51,222 bases of DNA from a virus. The position numbers and the translations under genes were made by a program. Below, one piece after another: positions 32,923 to 42,325 of the stretch. Positions within the stretch are counted from its first letter, which is position 1. Every line of letters starts with the position of its first letter. Where the stretch lies: positions 1-51,222 of IMG/VR virus record IMGVR_UViG_3300032116_000297. One strand, 5' to 3'. The notes below the pieces were generated by a model. That model made no database searches. It was not told the origin of the DNA and saw only the letters and a program-made list of their open reading frames with translations.

Positions 32923-35900
32923 ATGCCACTTATTACCTATACACCACAACATTTAGAATATTATGGTCCTACAATAGACATATCAAATTCTCCAGGCATA
33001 AATGAGTTAAATTTAATTTATCGCCTTAACAAAACTGGTGATCAAAATACAATTACATATACACAGTTTGGTTCATGGTTAGCTTCTGATCCTGATTTTT
33101 CTGACTTTACCACCTTAGATAGTGGGGGTCAATATATTTTAATAAGCAAAGACGGCGCTGTTATGCCGTACACTATTCATAACGAAACAGAATCTCTTCC
33201 CATATCGGCAACTATTAACAGAGGTGTTCAACTTTTAAGATACGAAAAAAACACCCCAACAAATATTTCAACCTTTTCTGACATACAAATTGTTTATTTG
33301 TTTTCAAAAAAACTCACTGACAACTATGCAGTCATTACATCTTTTATTGCTACAGATCCGGACTTTTCTGATTTTACTCAATTTGAATATGGCAAAACTT
33401 ATTTAATTATAAGTAATACACAAATTCCGTCATACGAAATAGAAAGAAGGGAAATTAATCCAACTCCTACCCCAACTTCATCAGTAACACCCACAATTAC
33501 CCCTACTACATCTTTAACTCCTACCATATCTTTAACTCCTAGTATCACTCCGACAATAACTTCAACAGAGTCTCCTACTCCAACTCCTACTGTAACATCG
33601 ACAGTTACACCTAGTATCACTCCGACAATAACTCCAACAGAATCTGAGACTCCTACTCCAACTCCAACTGAGTCTGTTACACCTACCCCAACAGTTACAC
33701 CAACAGTAACAGAGACACAAGGCAATACCCCAACTCCAACAGCAACTCCTACCTCTACTCCTTTACCTGATCCTGGGGTTCAGTCCTTTGCTATCCAGGT
33801 TGATACTTTTGTAACTCAAACACCAACTCCAACAAAGACTCCTACTCCAACAAGGACTCCAACAAAGACTCCTACCCCTACTAGGACTCCAAGCAGGACT
33901 CCCACTATATCTTTAACTCCTAGCAACACTCCTACTATATCTTTAACTCCCAGTATAACCCCAACAGAGTCTCTCACCCCAAGTATTACTCCCACCAATA
34001 CAGAAACACCAACTAATACACCAACACCTACCGTAACTCAAACCCCTAGTGTTACTCCAACTAATACTGTAACACCAACAGAATCTCCAACTCCAACTCC
34101 AACTGAGTCTGAAACCCCAACTCCGACACCCACAGAATCTCTTACTCCAACTCCAACAGTTACACCAACAGTAACACCAACTCCAACTCCAACTGAGTCT
34201 GAAACCCCAACTCCGACACCCACAGAATCTCTTACTCCGACTCCAACAGTTACACCAACAGTAACAGAAACACAAGGTAATACTCCCACACCCACAGAAT
34301 CTCTTACTCCAACTCCAACCCCGACAGAGTCTGAAACCCCAACTCCAACTCCAACAGAATCTCTTACTCCAACTCCTACTGTAACACCGAGTATTACTCC
34401 TACTAATACTGTAACATCAACAGTTACACCTAGTATCACCCCCACAATAACTCCAACTGAGTCTGAGACTCCTACTCCAACTCCAACAGAATCTGAGACT
34501 CCTACTCCAACTCCAACAGAATCTGAGACTCCTACTCCAACTCCAACTGAATCTGTTACTCCAACTCCTACAGTCACTCCGACAGTAACAGAGACTCAGG
34601 GCAATACTCCAACTCCTACAAGAACCCCTACTTCTACTCCTTTACCTGATCCCGGTGTTCAATCTTTTGCTATTCAAGTTGATACCTTTGTAACTCAAAC
34701 GCCGACTCCAACCAGGACTCCTACCCCAACCAGGACCCCAACAAAAACACCAACTCCTACCAGGACTCCAAGTAGAACTCCCACCATATCTTTAACTCCT
34801 AGTAACACCCCGACTATATCTTTAACTCCTAGTATTACTCCCACTAATACTTTAACACCAACAGAGTCACCAACTCCAACAGTAACTCCGACTGTAACGA
34901 AAACCCCCGGTATTACCCCAACTAATACGGTCACTCCTACAGAGTCTGTTACACCAACACCAACAGTAACACCAACCAATACAATTACTCCTACAGAGTC
35001 TGTTACTCCAACACCAACTAATACAGTTACTCCTACAGAATCTGTTACACCAACACCAACAGTAACACCGACTGAGTCTGTTACCCCTACACCCACAGTA
35101 ACTCCGACTAATACAGTAACACCGACTGAGTCTGTTACCCCTACACCCACAGTAACTCCGACTAATACAGTAACACCGACTGAGTCTGTTACCCCTACAC
35201 CCACAGTAACACCAACCAATACAATTACCCCTACAGAATCTGTTACTCCAACACCCACAGTAACTCCAACCAATACAATTACTCCTACAGAATCTGTTAC
35301 TCCAACACCCACAGTAACTCCAACCAATACAATTACTCCTACAGAGTCTGTTACTCCAAGTATTACTCCTACCAATACAGTCACACCAAGTAATACTAAT
35401 ACTCCCGGATTATCTCCTACACCTACTCCGAGTAACACTCCTACTATATCTTTAACTCCTAGTATAACCCCGACAGAGTCTCTTACACCAACTCCAACAG
35501 CCACTCCTACAGAATCTGTTACACCAACTAATACAGTAACACCAACAGTAACACCAACCAATACAATTACTCCTACAGAGTCTGTTACCCCTACACCAAC
35601 AGTAACACCAACCAATACAATTACTCCTACAGAGTCTGTTACACCAACTAATACAGTTACTCCTACAGAGTCTGTTACCCCTACACCCACAGTAACACCG
35701 ACTGAGTCTGTTACCCCTACACCAACACTAACACCGACTAATACAGTAACACCGACTGAGTCTGTTACCCCTACACCCACAGTAACTCCGACTAATACAA
35801 TTACCCCTACAGAATCTGTTACTCCAACACCCACAGTAACACCAACCAATACAATTACCCCTACAGAATCTGTTACTCCAACACCCACAGTAACTCCAAC

Positions 35901-36183
35901 AGTAACTCCCACAGAGTCTGAGACCCCAACCCCAACCCCAACAGTAACATCAACAATAACTCCAACAGAATCTCTTACTCCTACACCAACAGTAACACCA
36001 ACAGTAACTCCTTTACCTGATCCTGGAGTTGAATCCTTTGCTATCCAAGTTGATACCTTTGTAACTCAAACGCCAACCACAACAAGGACTCCTACTCCAA
36101 CAAGGACCCAGACAAAGACTCCAACCCCTACTAGGACTCCTACTAGGACTCCTACTAGAACTCCAACTCCCTCCAGACCTTAA
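32923..36183 (+). CDS. Giant Thr/Pro mucin-like surface protein
   Basis: 1086 aa. An N-terminal part of about 180 residues has two degenerate modules ([40 protein letters not shown]) related in pattern to those of the preceding protein. The remaining 900 residues are almost wholly Thr/Pro/Ser/Glu repeats such as [16 protein letters not shown]. The cassette [18 protein letters not shown] occurs three times (33763-33816, 34642-34695, 36013-36066), each followed by basic TPTRTPT units. It starts 6 nt after the previous gene. It probably forms a long extended stalk. Antisense frames through it are artefacts of the repeat. Confidence 0.68.
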   Translation: MPLITYTPQHLEYYGPTIDISNSPGINELNLIYRLNKTGDQNTITYTQFGSWLASDPDFSDFTTLDSGGQYILISKDGAVMPYTIHNETESLPISATINRGVQLLRYEKNTPTNISTFSDIQIVYLFSKKLTDNYAVITSFIATDPDFSDFTQFEYGKTYLIISNTQIPSYEIERREINPTPTPTSSVTPTITPTTSLTPTISLTPSITPTITSTESPTPTPTVTSTVTPSITPTITPTESETPTPTPTESVTPTPTVTPTVTETQGNTPTPTATPTSTPLPDPGVQSFAIQVDTFVTQTPTPTKTPTPTRTPTKTPTPTRTPSRTPTISLTPSNTPTISLTPSITPTESLTPSITPTNTETPTNTPTPTVTQTPSVTPTNTVTPTESPTPTPTESETPTPTPTESLTPTPTVTPTVTPTPTPTESETPTPTPTESLTPTPTVTPTVTETQGNTPTPTESLTPTPTPTESETPTPTPTESLTPTPTVTPSITPTNTVTSTVTPSITPTITPTESETPTPTPTESETPTPTPTESETPTPTPTESVTPTPTVTPTVTETQGNTPTPTRTPTSTPLPDPGVQSFAIQVDTFVTQTPTPTRTPTPTRTPTKTPTPTRTPSRTPTISLTPSNTPTISLTPSITPTNTLTPTESPTPTVTPTVTKTPGITPTNTVTPTESVTPTPTVTPTNTITPTESVTPTPTNTVTPTESVTPTPTVTPTESVTPTPTVTPTNTVTPTESVTPTPTVTPTNTVTPTESVTPTPTVTPTNTITPTESVTPTPTVTPTNTITPTESVTPTPTVTPTNTITPTESVTPSITPTNTVTPSNTNTPGLSPTPTPSNTPTISLTPSITPTESLTPTPTATPTESVTPTNTVTPTVTPTNTITPTESVTPTPTVTPTNTITPTESVTPTNTVTPTESVTPTPTVTPTESVTPTPTLTPTNTVTPTESVTPTPTVTPTNTITPTESVTPTPTVTPTNTITPTESVTPTPTVTPTVTPTESETPTPTPTVTSTITPTESLTPTPTVTPTVTPLPDPGVESFAIQVDTFVTQTPTTTRTPTPTRTQTKTPTPTRTPTRTPTRTPTPSRP
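34915..35910 (+). repeat. 54-bp tandem repeat array (Thr/Pro stalk)
   Basis: An 18-codon unit ([18 protein letters not shown]) is repeated many times with mostly synonymous differences. Two adjacent copies at 35101-35154 and 35155-35208 are identical in DNA. Copy number is likely to vary by recombination, and short-read assembly here may be unreliable. Confidence 0.8.
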
Positions 36184-36201
36184 TTATTAATATCAAATTA
36201 A

Positions 36202-36209
36202 CATAAATA
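36202..36209 (+). promoter_or_regulatory. Late promoter motif CATAAATA
   Basis: CATAAATA ends 10 nt before the ATG at 36220. Confidence 0.6.
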
Positions 36210-36219
36210 TAATACGAAT

Positions 36220-38901
36220 ATGGCTACAGACAACAACCAATTTAGATTAAAATTAACACCAAGTACATATTACCACTTCACAGTTGATTGGGGTGATGGT
36301 GCTAGAGAAATGTTTACCGGAACTACTAATTCATTAGAAGCATCTGCTGGTTTAACACACATTTATGCTCAACCTGGTATTTATAATGTACAAATCACAG
36401 AATTGTCTGCTGGTGGATTTCCTTCTGTTTATTTTAACGGTGTAGATAATACATCATGGTATGTAGATGATTCTAAAGTTAGAAGAGTGAATCAATGGGG
36501 TCATGTTGCCTGGAAAACTTTAGAAGGGGCTTTTGAAGGGTGTGTTAATTTAAGTGCTGTAGATACTACCTCTTCTAAATTAACTGGGGTTGATTCTTTA
36601 AATGAGGTTTTTTGGAATTGTGGTCGTTTAAGTGCACTTCCTGTTTCTTTTCCAGCAGTTATTAATCATGATAACGGATATGACAATGCATTTTCAGGTT
36701 GTACAAGAATAACTTCAATGCCTTATATCGAACTCAGTGGAGTAACTTCATTAAGTTCTACATGGCAAAATTGTTCAAGTTTAACAACATTTCCTTCACT
36801 CAGTACACGAAATATAATTTCAATGCTTCAAACCTGGTTTAATTGTAATTCTTTGACCTCATTCCCTCAGCTTAGTACACCAAATGTGGTTGATTTCTAC
36901 AACACATGGAACAATTGTAATTCTTTAAGTTCTTTTTCATATATAGACACATCAAAAGCAACACGGCTTGAGGGTGCTTGGTTTAATTGCAATTCTTTGA
37001 CCGCATTCCCTCAGATTAGTACACAAAATGTATCTAATTTTAATGATGCTTGGGGCAATTGTTCTAACTTAAGCGCTTTCCCTACTTTAAACACTTTAAG
37101 CGGAACTGATTTCAACGCCGCCTGGTCAGGGTGTTCTAACCTAAATTCGTTTCCTGTTTTAAGTACTCATGGTGGAACTAGTTTTCAGGCTGCTTGGGAG
37201 GGTTGTTCTAAATTAAAAACATTTCCATCTTTAAGTGTACTTAATGGAACTAATTTTCAGTACGCTTGGAATGGGTGTTCTTCATTAACAGCTTTCCCTC
37301 TCCTTAATACGGCAAAGAATACTTCTTTTGCCTATACTTGGCAAAATTGTTCAAGTTTAAGTTCTTTTCCTCTTATTAATACAGGTGTTGGAACAGATTT
37401 TTCATATGCTTGGTATGGTTGTGAAAATTTAGGCTCCAATCCAGCTTCAAGAATTTTTCCTTCTATAAACACAATTAATGCGACACAACTTCCGGGCGCT
37501 TGGCAGAATTGTAAAAATTTAACGGTTTTTCCTCCAATTAGCACAAACAATGTAATTAATTTTACGGGGACTTGGGCGAATTGTGAAAGCTTGAGTTCTT
37601 TCCCTCCTATTAATACAACCAACGGCACGGCTTTTGGGGATACATTTGCAAATTGTTACCGTCTTTCAGCTACTCCATTCCCCCAATTAAATTTAAATGC
37701 GGGTGGGCACAATGCATTTAGAATGTTTGATAATGTTAAATTACAAACTCAGTCATTCAGTGCATTATTGACTGGGTTATCTGCAGGCAATTTAAACACT
37801 AATGGGATTTTTGGGGGGGGAAAATCTAGATACAATAGAGGTGCTTTGTCTGCTGTTTTAGCACTTGCTCAAGATAGAAATTGGGCTATAGATTCTGGAG
37901 GTTATGAACCTTCAGTATCTAATGGTACTACAGATTGGACAGCTACTGCAGGATTAAGTTCTAATGCTGCTATTGCTTATAAGCATATACAATATCAAAA
38001 AGAATATCCTTATGGTGGTGCATTTTTTGCTCTTGCTTCAGCTGCCTCAATGGCACCTTATAGTTATTCAACAAATGGAGTTAATTGGACTCACAAATCT
38101 ATCACATCTACTGTTAACGGTACTTTACCTTCACCACTTCGTGGTGTAGCGGCGACTTATGCATCTCCTTCTTTTTATGTATTAACTGAAAATGGGTATG
38201 TAATTCGCTCTACTAGTGATGTTGGAAGTGATCTTTGGAATGATACTTTAACTATAACAACTTCTGCAGATGCTCCTTGGGTAGACATCACTACAGGCCC
38301 TACTGCCACCACAGGAAATTTCCTATATTTTATTTGTGCGGGTTCTATTGTATCCAGAATTTGGTCTGAAAATCTTTTTTCCGAGGATGCTCAAACTTTA
38401 CCAGTTTATCAAAAATGGAATAATATTGAAGCAGCAAACAATTCATCAACGGTTATAGCAGTCGGCAATGGTTTATATTGCGCCAGGACCGCCGATTTCG
38501 GTAATACTTGGACTGCTATCGCAATGCCTACCAATCAAAATTGGAGAAGTATTCAATATGGTCTTTGTGAAGATAATGTTTATCGTTGGGTCGCTGTTTC
38601 TTCTGGTGCTACCGCTGGTACAGCAGCTGCTTATTCAGAAGATGATGGTGTTACTTGGACATCAGTAGCATTACCCTCAACAGGAGATTGGTTGTCTGTT
38701 GCTTATGGTGATAAAACATTCGTAGCAGTTAAAGGTGGTACATCAGCGGCTTATTCTTTTAACGGGAAAACATGGACTGCTATTACATTACCTACAAACT
38801 CTACAGCTACAGAAGTCACTTATGGTAATGGAAGGTTTGTAACTATTCCGAATTCATATTCTGCAAGTTTCGTTTCTTATGCTCCAGATACACCAGTTTA
38901 A
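36220..38901 (+). CDS. BspA-type leucine-rich-repeat adhesin
   Basis: 893 aa. Residues about 1-75 look like a PKD-type Ig domain (VDWGDGA...HIYAQPGIYNVQI). Residues about 100-520 hold about sixteen repeats of roughly 24 residues with the pattern WxxCxSLxxFPxLxTxxxTxFxxA, the BspA/DUF285 kind of leucine-rich repeat used in bacterial surface adhesins. Residues about 565-893 contain beta-propeller-like units such as SxDGVTWTSVALP and WLSVAYGDKTFVAV. No signal sequence or anchor is present. In a phage this suggests a host-binding tail or fibre protein. It has its own late promoter. Confidence 0.75.
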   Translation: MATDNNQFRLKLTPSTYYHFTVDWGDGAREMFTGTTNSLEASAGLTHIYAQPGIYNVQITELSAGGFPSVYFNGVDNTSWYVDDSKVRRVNQWGHVAWKTLEGAFEGCVNLSAVDTTSSKLTGVDSLNEVFWNCGRLSALPVSFPAVINHDNGYDNAFSGCTRITSMPYIELSGVTSLSSTWQNCSSLTTFPSLSTRNIISMLQTWFNCNSLTSFPQLSTPNVVDFYNTWNNCNSLSSFSYIDTSKATRLEGAWFNCNSLTAFPQISTQNVSNFNDAWGNCSNLSAFPTLNTLSGTDFNAAWSGCSNLNSFPVLSTHGGTSFQAAWEGCSKLKTFPSLSVLNGTNFQYAWNGCSSLTAFPLLNTAKNTSFAYTWQNCSSLSSFPLINTGVGTDFSYAWYGCENLGSNPASRIFPSINTINATQLPGAWQNCKNLTVFPPISTNNVINFTGTWANCESLSSFPPINTTNGTAFGDTFANCYRLSATPFPQLNLNAGGHNAFRMFDNVKLQTQSFSALLTGLSAGNLNTNGIFGGGKSRYNRGALSAVLALAQDRNWAIDSGGYEPSVSNGTTDWTATAGLSSNAAIAYKHIQYQKEYPYGGAFFALASAASMAPYSYSTNGVNWTHKSITSTVNGTLPSPLRGVAATYASPSFYVLTENGYVIRSTSDVGSDLWNDTLTITTSADAPWVDITTGPTATTGNFLYFICAGSIVSRIWSENLFSEDAQTLPVYQKWNNIEAANNSSTVIAVGNGLYCARTADFGNTWTAIAMPTNQNWRSIQYGLCEDNVYRWVAVSSGATAGTAAAYSEDDGVTWTSVALPSTGDWLSVAYGDKTFVAVKGGTSAAYSFNGKTWTAITLPTNSTATEVTYGNGRFVTIPNSYSASFVSYAPDTPV

Positions 38902-38914
38902 AATAATTTAAAAT

Positions 38915-39127
38915 ATGAATACATTAAAATACCCACTAACTACTAAATATGTTGTAATACACAACGGAGAGGATTTTTGTAAATGTGTTACCGTTAAACC
39001 AGATCAAGAATTTTTAACTGGTCAACCTTTTATGGATGTATTTGATTCTGAAGAAGAAGCTAGAAATACTTTTCCTCAAGCTTTTGAAAATTTAGAGACT
39101 TCTGCTAACGAGACCCCAACCAATTAA
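38915..39127 (+). CDS. Small unknown protein
   Basis: 70 aa, starting 13 nt after the adhesin gene. A beta-rich beginning (TKYVVIHNGEDFCKCVTV) is followed by an acidic helical end. Its position suggests it accompanies the adhesin, perhaps in assembly. It overlaps the convergent gene at 39105 by 23 nt. Confidence 0.5.
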   Translation: MNTLKYPLTTKYVVIHNGEDFCKCVTVKPDQEFLTGQPFMDVFDSEEEARNTFPQAFENLETSANETPTN

Positions 39128-39368
39128 CAGAATTAGCTACTTGTACTTCAGTAACATCGAAGTAAATGGGATGTGTTTCTGAACCACATTCTACATTTAT
39201 AGCTATAATTTTTCTTAAACCTTGGCGACCGGGAATTAATCTATCTAAAGGGACTTCTCCTACAATAGCATAATCCCTTCCTTCAAATTCTTTACCAATT
39301 ACAAAATGAAGAAATTGGTGTAAATCTTGATGTCCTACTTGTTCTGGTTTAATGAGATAAGCTTGCAT
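39105..39368 (-). CDS. Unknown phage protein
   Basis: 87 aa, mixed alpha/beta, starting MQAYLIKPEQVGHQDLHQF. No family recognised. It is transcribed with the SH3-like gene upstream of it (8-nt gap). Confidence 0.55.
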   Translation of the reverse strand: MQAYLIKPEQVGHQDLHQFLHFVIGKEFEGRDYAIVGEVPLDRLIPGRQGLRKIIAINVECGSETHPIYFDVTEVQVANSVNWLGSR

Positions 39369-39376
39369 TTGTATAT

Positions 39377-39649
39377 TTAAATCTGTTTAAAAGAATAATC
39401 CAGGATAGAATCTATACGAAAAGATCGCCAAGCTTCTTTATCCAAATCCCATACTCTTATGTTATTGGGATTATCTTTAATGGTTGGTTTATTTTCTTCA
39501 TTAACCATTTCAGTTTTAGGGAGAAATTGTGTAGACAAAGTGCAATTCATTTTACGAATACTTTGGTCTACTTTTCGAAATTCGATAATGGCAGTTGAAT
39601 TTTTAAGTTTTTCTTTAAGAATTTCTTTAGTAATCATAGGTGAAGACAT
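39377..39649 (-). CDS. SH3 beta-barrel phage protein (DUF2693-like)
   Basis: 90 aa. The motifs FRKVDQSIRKMNCTL and RVWDLDKEAWRSFRIDSI match a very common small phage and bacterial domain annotated as SH3 beta-barrel/DUF2693, of unknown function. TTGAAA and TATTAT lie 16 nt apart just upstream on the minus strand, so the true start may be the fifth codon ATG. Confidence 0.75.
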   Translation of the reverse strand: MSSPMITKEILKEKLKNSTAIIEFRKVDQSIRKMNCTLSTQFLPKTEMVNEENKPTIKDNPNNIRVWDLDKEAWRSFRIDSILDYSFKQI

Positions 39650-39679
39650 ATAATAGAAAATAAAAAATATTTTTCAACC

Positions 39680-39709
39680 TTGAATTTTATTATTTTAATA
39701 TTAGATTAT
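39680..39709 (+). promoter_or_regulatory. Early-type promoter TTGAAT-18-GATTAT
   Basis: TTGAAT (39680-39685) and GATTAT (39704-39709) are 18 nt apart and the RNase H ATG follows at 39714, again where +1 should be. Confidence 0.35.
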
Positions 39710-39713
39710 ATCT

Positions 39714-40616
39714 ATGAAATCATTAATAATAGACGGTTCTAATTTATTGTTTAGAGTTTATTGGATCGCTAATTCTAAACCCCGATATGTTAATTCTAAT
39801 GGAAATTGGACTGCACCTGCTTATCTTTTTTTAAAGTCTTTAAAATCCTTACAAGATAAATTTAAACCAGAAGAAACCTGGCTTTGTTGGGATAAAAAAA
39901 TAAATTACCCTTCTACCAATTACCGAAAACAATTAGCTCCGGAGACTTATAAACAAAATAGAGATAGTGATTTAGCTAATAAAGTACACGAACAATATGA
40001 CTTAATTGAACCTTGGTTAGAGACATTAGGAATTAAACAAATGTATCCTTGGAACTTAGAAGCGGATGACATTATATCCTGGCTCTCTAAAGAAAAATGT
40101 ATTTCTTCTGTAATTGTTTCCGTTGACAAAGATTTACTTCAATTGATAGACGGTAATACTTCTTTTTTTGATCCTATTAAAAAGAAATTAATCGACTTAG
40201 AAAATTTCGAAGAAGAGCTAGGAGTTAAAGTAGAAGAATTTGTAAATTATAAAGCTTTACTAGGAGATAAATCCGATAATGTAGATGGCATTGACGGATA
40301 TGGAGAAGTTAAATCTAAACGATTAGTTACTGAGGGGTATGAGGGTATTGCTAAAAAATTATCAAATGAAGACAAAGAAAAATTTGATAAAAATATTCAA
40401 ATTGTTAATCTTTTAGGTTCTTATAATAAAGAACAAGGCGAGGTAGAGTGTTATGAAAAACAATATAATGAATTAAAAAATCTCAAACCCAACATTAAAA
40501 AGTTTGAAATTATGTGTCATGAATCTGAGTTTTTTTCTTTTATTAAAGCTTTAGACTCATGGAAAGACTCATTCACTAGAACACAATCTCTTTTAAATTT
40601 AATTCATCAATTATAA
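39714..40616 (+). CDS. rnh: RNase H / 5'-3' exonuclease (T4 rnh-like, FEN family)
   Basis: 300 aa. It has the FEN/5'-nuclease metal-binding acidic residues: IIDGSN (Asp7), LCWDKK, LEADDIISWL, VSVDKDLLQL and the helix-hairpin-helix entry LLGDKSDNVDGIDGYG. The T4 enzyme (305 aa) removes RNA primers from Okazaki fragments, and the length agrees well. It is an early-type replication gene with its own promoter. It overlaps the convergent gene at 40607 by 10 nt. Confidence 0.9.
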   Translation: MKSLIIDGSNLLFRVYWIANSKPRYVNSNGNWTAPAYLFLKSLKSLQDKFKPEETWLCWDKKINYPSTNYRKQLAPETYKQNRDSDLANKVHEQYDLIEPWLETLGIKQMYPWNLEADDIISWLSKEKCISSVIVSVDKDLLQLIDGNTSFFDPIKKKLIDLENFEEELGVKVEEFVNYKALLGDKSDNVDGIDGYGEVKSKRLVTEGYEGIAKKLSNEDKEKFDKNIQIVNLLGSYNKEQGEVECYEKQYNELKNLKPNIKKFEIMCHESEFFSFIKALDSWKDSFTRTQSLLNLIHQL

Positions 40617-40825
40617 TCTTCTAATTGTTTTTTTATAGACAAAAATTGTTCAGCCGATATGTTTTTTTTAATTATGTTTATTATATAAAGCTGTAATTCT
40701 TTTTTTGTTATTTGTTCATTTCCTAACTGTAAGGCTACTTTTTTACGAAAATCTTCATCGTACTCAAAATCAATACCTATACGATTATTACCATGAAAAT
40801 GCAATTTACCTATTTCTAAATGCAT
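40607..40825 (-). CDS. Small unknown protein
   Basis: 72 aa, beta-rich N-terminus with a His/Asn cluster (KLHFHGNNRIGIDFEY), then helical. It overlaps the zincin gene by 10 nt and is probably co-translated with it. Confidence 0.55.
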   Translation of the reverse strand: MHLEIGKLHFHGNNRIGIDFEYDEDFRKKVALQLGNEQITKKELQLYIINIIKKNISAEQFLSIKKQLEDYN

Positions 40826-41178
40826 TTTTTCCTTCTTTTCTTTTTTTTAGAATTTTTTAAAACAAATTGATAAACTTTGTCAGATAGGTATTTTAAAAAT
40901 CTAGCATTGTGTAAAATAGAACAATTATTAATTAAACGAGATTCAGCATACAAAACCATAGTTTCAGACCAGTCAGGATAAAGATAATGTATACACTCAT
41001 GGTAAGCAGTGCGTAATAACACTTTACGAAAGTCTACTTCTAGAATATCTTCCTCTTCTTTACACCAACCACAATAACGCAATTTTTTAAAAATTACAAA
41101 TCCTGGAGGTTTTCGTTTAATTAATCTTAAACATTCATTGTAAATTTTTAATATATGCTTTTTATTTAATTTGTGCAT
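40816..41178 (-). CDS. Putative zinc metallopeptidase-like protein
   Basis: 120 aa. A zincin signature HECIH (His60, Glu61, His64) is followed by a Glu in the segment YAESRLIN (Glu79) that could be the third zinc ligand. A CGWC pair lies at 36-39. The C-terminus is very basic. Similar short HExxH proteins occur in T4-like phages of aquatic bacteria; substrate unknown. Confidence 0.6.
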   Translation of the reverse strand: MHKLNKKHILKIYNECLRLIKRKPPGFVIFKKLRYCGWCKEEEDILEVDFRKVLLRTAYHECIHYLYPDWSETMVLYAESRLINNCSILHNARFLKYLSDKVYQFVLKNSKKKKRRKKCI

Positions 41179-41186
41179 ATGTAAAG

Positions 41187-41194
41187 TATTTAAT
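41187..41194 (-). promoter_or_regulatory. Late promoter-like motif ATTAAATA (minus)
   Basis: Minus-strand ATTAAATA ends 8 nt before the ATG at 41178. It is one arm of the inverted repeat 41187-41239. Confidence 0.4.
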
Positions 41195-41231
41195 TAAAAT
41201 TATATAATAAGTGAGGATTTAATCACTTTTA

Positions 41232-41239
41232 ATTAAATA
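41232..41239 (+). promoter_or_regulatory. Late promoter-like motif ATTAAATA (plus)
   Basis: ATTAAATA ends exactly 6 nt before the ATG at 41246; mirror image of the minus-strand motif. Confidence 0.45.
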
Positions 41240-41245
41240 TATCAT

Positions 41246-41518
41246 ATGTTGAATCCCTTAATAGGTCCTGGTGGATTTAATCCAGAAAACAAAAAACATT
41301 TACCCTTTCCTTTAGAAAATATAGAAGAGGATTTTGCTAATGTGTATTTTGAATTAGATAAAATACGAAAAAGAATAGAAGTCACCAAAAGAAATAATGT
41401 TGTTAATTTAACCCCAGCAAGGATTAAAAAACTTAAAAAGATGCAATTTAAAATTAATACAACTATGTCTTTGATTAGGGGTATGGTGAAATCACTGGAT
41501 ACTTTTTGGATTGATTAA
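41246..41518 (+). CDS. Unknown phage protein
   Basis: 90 aa. The N-terminus (MLNPLIGPGGFNPENKKHLPFPLENI) is Pro/Gly-rich, the rest helical and basic. It overlaps the convergent membrane-protein gene by 4 nt. No family recognised. Confidence 0.55.
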   Translation: MLNPLIGPGGFNPENKKHLPFPLENIEEDFANVYFELDKIRKRIEVTKRNNVVNLTPARIKKLKKMQFKINTTMSLIRGMVKSLDTFWID

Positions 41519-41934
41519 ACATCTTCCATCCCAGGAAATGTAATCTTAGTCAATGGAGTTGAAATTTGTGTAGACAAAAATTGCATTTTAACTCCACTAA
41601 TTTGGTTACATGATTCACATTTAAATTTATTTTCTTTGTTTAAAACAATAGGGACAACATTTGCTATTTGACAATAAGCACAAGACAAATTGATTGAGTG
41701 TTTAGAAACCGCTTCTAAATGTTCATTTAAAATTTTAGTGGATTCTAATAGATCTCTTTTTTGTAAAATAGTATTAACTATAGCAAATATTACCAATTGA
41801 AGTATAAAGGATAAAATAAAAAATCCCCAAAATTTTTCTAAAATTAGAAACCCTGCAAATCCTATAGTAGTACTCACTAATATAGTAAAAATAAAAGAAA
41901 TTAAAATAACTAAAAATTCAATTTTTTTAAACAT
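41515..41934 (-). CDS. Membrane protein with zinc-ribbon
   Basis: 139 aa. Two strongly hydrophobic segments (about residues 7-32 and 38-58) form a membrane hairpin. A cytoplasmic part then has two CxxC pairs, SCAYC (about 84-88) and KCESC, forming a likely zinc ribbon. Function unknown; it lies downstream of a terminator, so it must have its own start of transcription. Confidence 0.6.
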   Translation of the reverse strand: MFKKIEFLVILISFIFTILVSTTIGFAGFLILEKFWGFFILSFILQLVIFAIVNTILQKRDLLESTKILNEHLEAVSKHSINLSCAYCQIANVVPIVLNKENKFKCESCNQISGVKMQFLSTQISTPLTKITFPGMEDV

Positions 41935-41953
41935 GTATTATATCTTATTATAA

Positions 41954-41998
41954 AAAGAAGGGATGTCACCAAAAATGACATCCCTTCTTTAATTTTTT
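41954..41998. terminator. Strong hairpin terminator
   Basis: A 15-bp perfect stem (AAAGAAGGGATGTCA 41954-41968, TGACATCCCTTCTTT 41976-41990) with a 7-nt loop, flanked by A/T runs on both sides. On the minus strand it ends the transcript of the genes at 42004-42867. Confidence 0.9.
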
Positions 41999-42003
41999 TT
42001 ATA

Positions 42004-42324
42004 TTAAAATGGTTGATTTTCGTCTTTTATTTTTAAAATTTGTGGTGTTCGTTGACTGGATACAGCAGAGGTTTTTTGCACCTTAAAACGAATTAATGTT
42101 TCTGATTTAATGGGTGTTGAAATTTGGCAATTAAACTGTTGGCGAATTTCATCTACACTTTTTCCTTGTTTCAATAGTTTACGACCCTCTCTGCCAATAT
42201 ACTGTTCTCTCAGAGCTTCTACAGAATCAAATTTATATTTTTTAACCTGATCTTTAAGATAATTGGGTGTTCTGACTAAGTCCAAACCTGTCACATTGCA
42301 TTTGATTGTATATTTGTTTTTCAT
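42004..42324 (-). CDS. Conserved phage protein, unknown function
   Basis: 106 aa from the ATG at 42324 (MKNKYTIKCNVTGLDL). The longer frame starting at 42399 would overlap the preceding gene by 74 nt and is rejected. The region SVEALREQYIGREGRKLLKQGKSVDEIRQQF is a helical, basic segment found in several phage proteins, possibly nucleic-acid binding. Confidence 0.6.
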   Translation of the reverse strand: MKNKYTIKCNVTGLDLVRTPNYLKDQVKKYKFDSVEALREQYIGREGRKLLKQGKSVDEIRQQFNCQISTPIKSETLIRFKVQKTSAVSSQRTPQILKIKDENQPF

Positions 42325-42325
42325 T

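Larger units (their letters stand above)
41187..41239. repeat. Inverted repeat containing divergent promoters
   Basis: A 13-bp perfect inverted repeat (TATTTAATTAAAA at 41187-41199, TTTTAATTAAATA at 41227-41239) holds a promoter motif in each arm and an inner dyad AAGTGA/TCACTT (41209-41214, 41223-41228). It separates two divergent genes. Confidence 0.7.

Noticed and set aside
34915-35910. Repeat array considered as CRISPR or an iteron-type origin
   Set aside because: Units are contiguous without unique spacers, in frame with a protein, and differ mainly at third codon positions.
34695-35912. A 405-codon open frame on the minus strand ([13 protein letters not shown] repeats), and similar ones at 31747-32444, 33399-34577 and 50860-51105
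   Set aside because: These are antisense images of the Thr/Pro repeats: ACN-CCN codons read backwards give Gly/Val codons with few stops. No promoter motif or start context supports them.
36220-38901. Considered as target of a diversity-generating retroelement
   Set aside because: No reverse transcriptase gene and no template copy of the variable segments was seen in the window.
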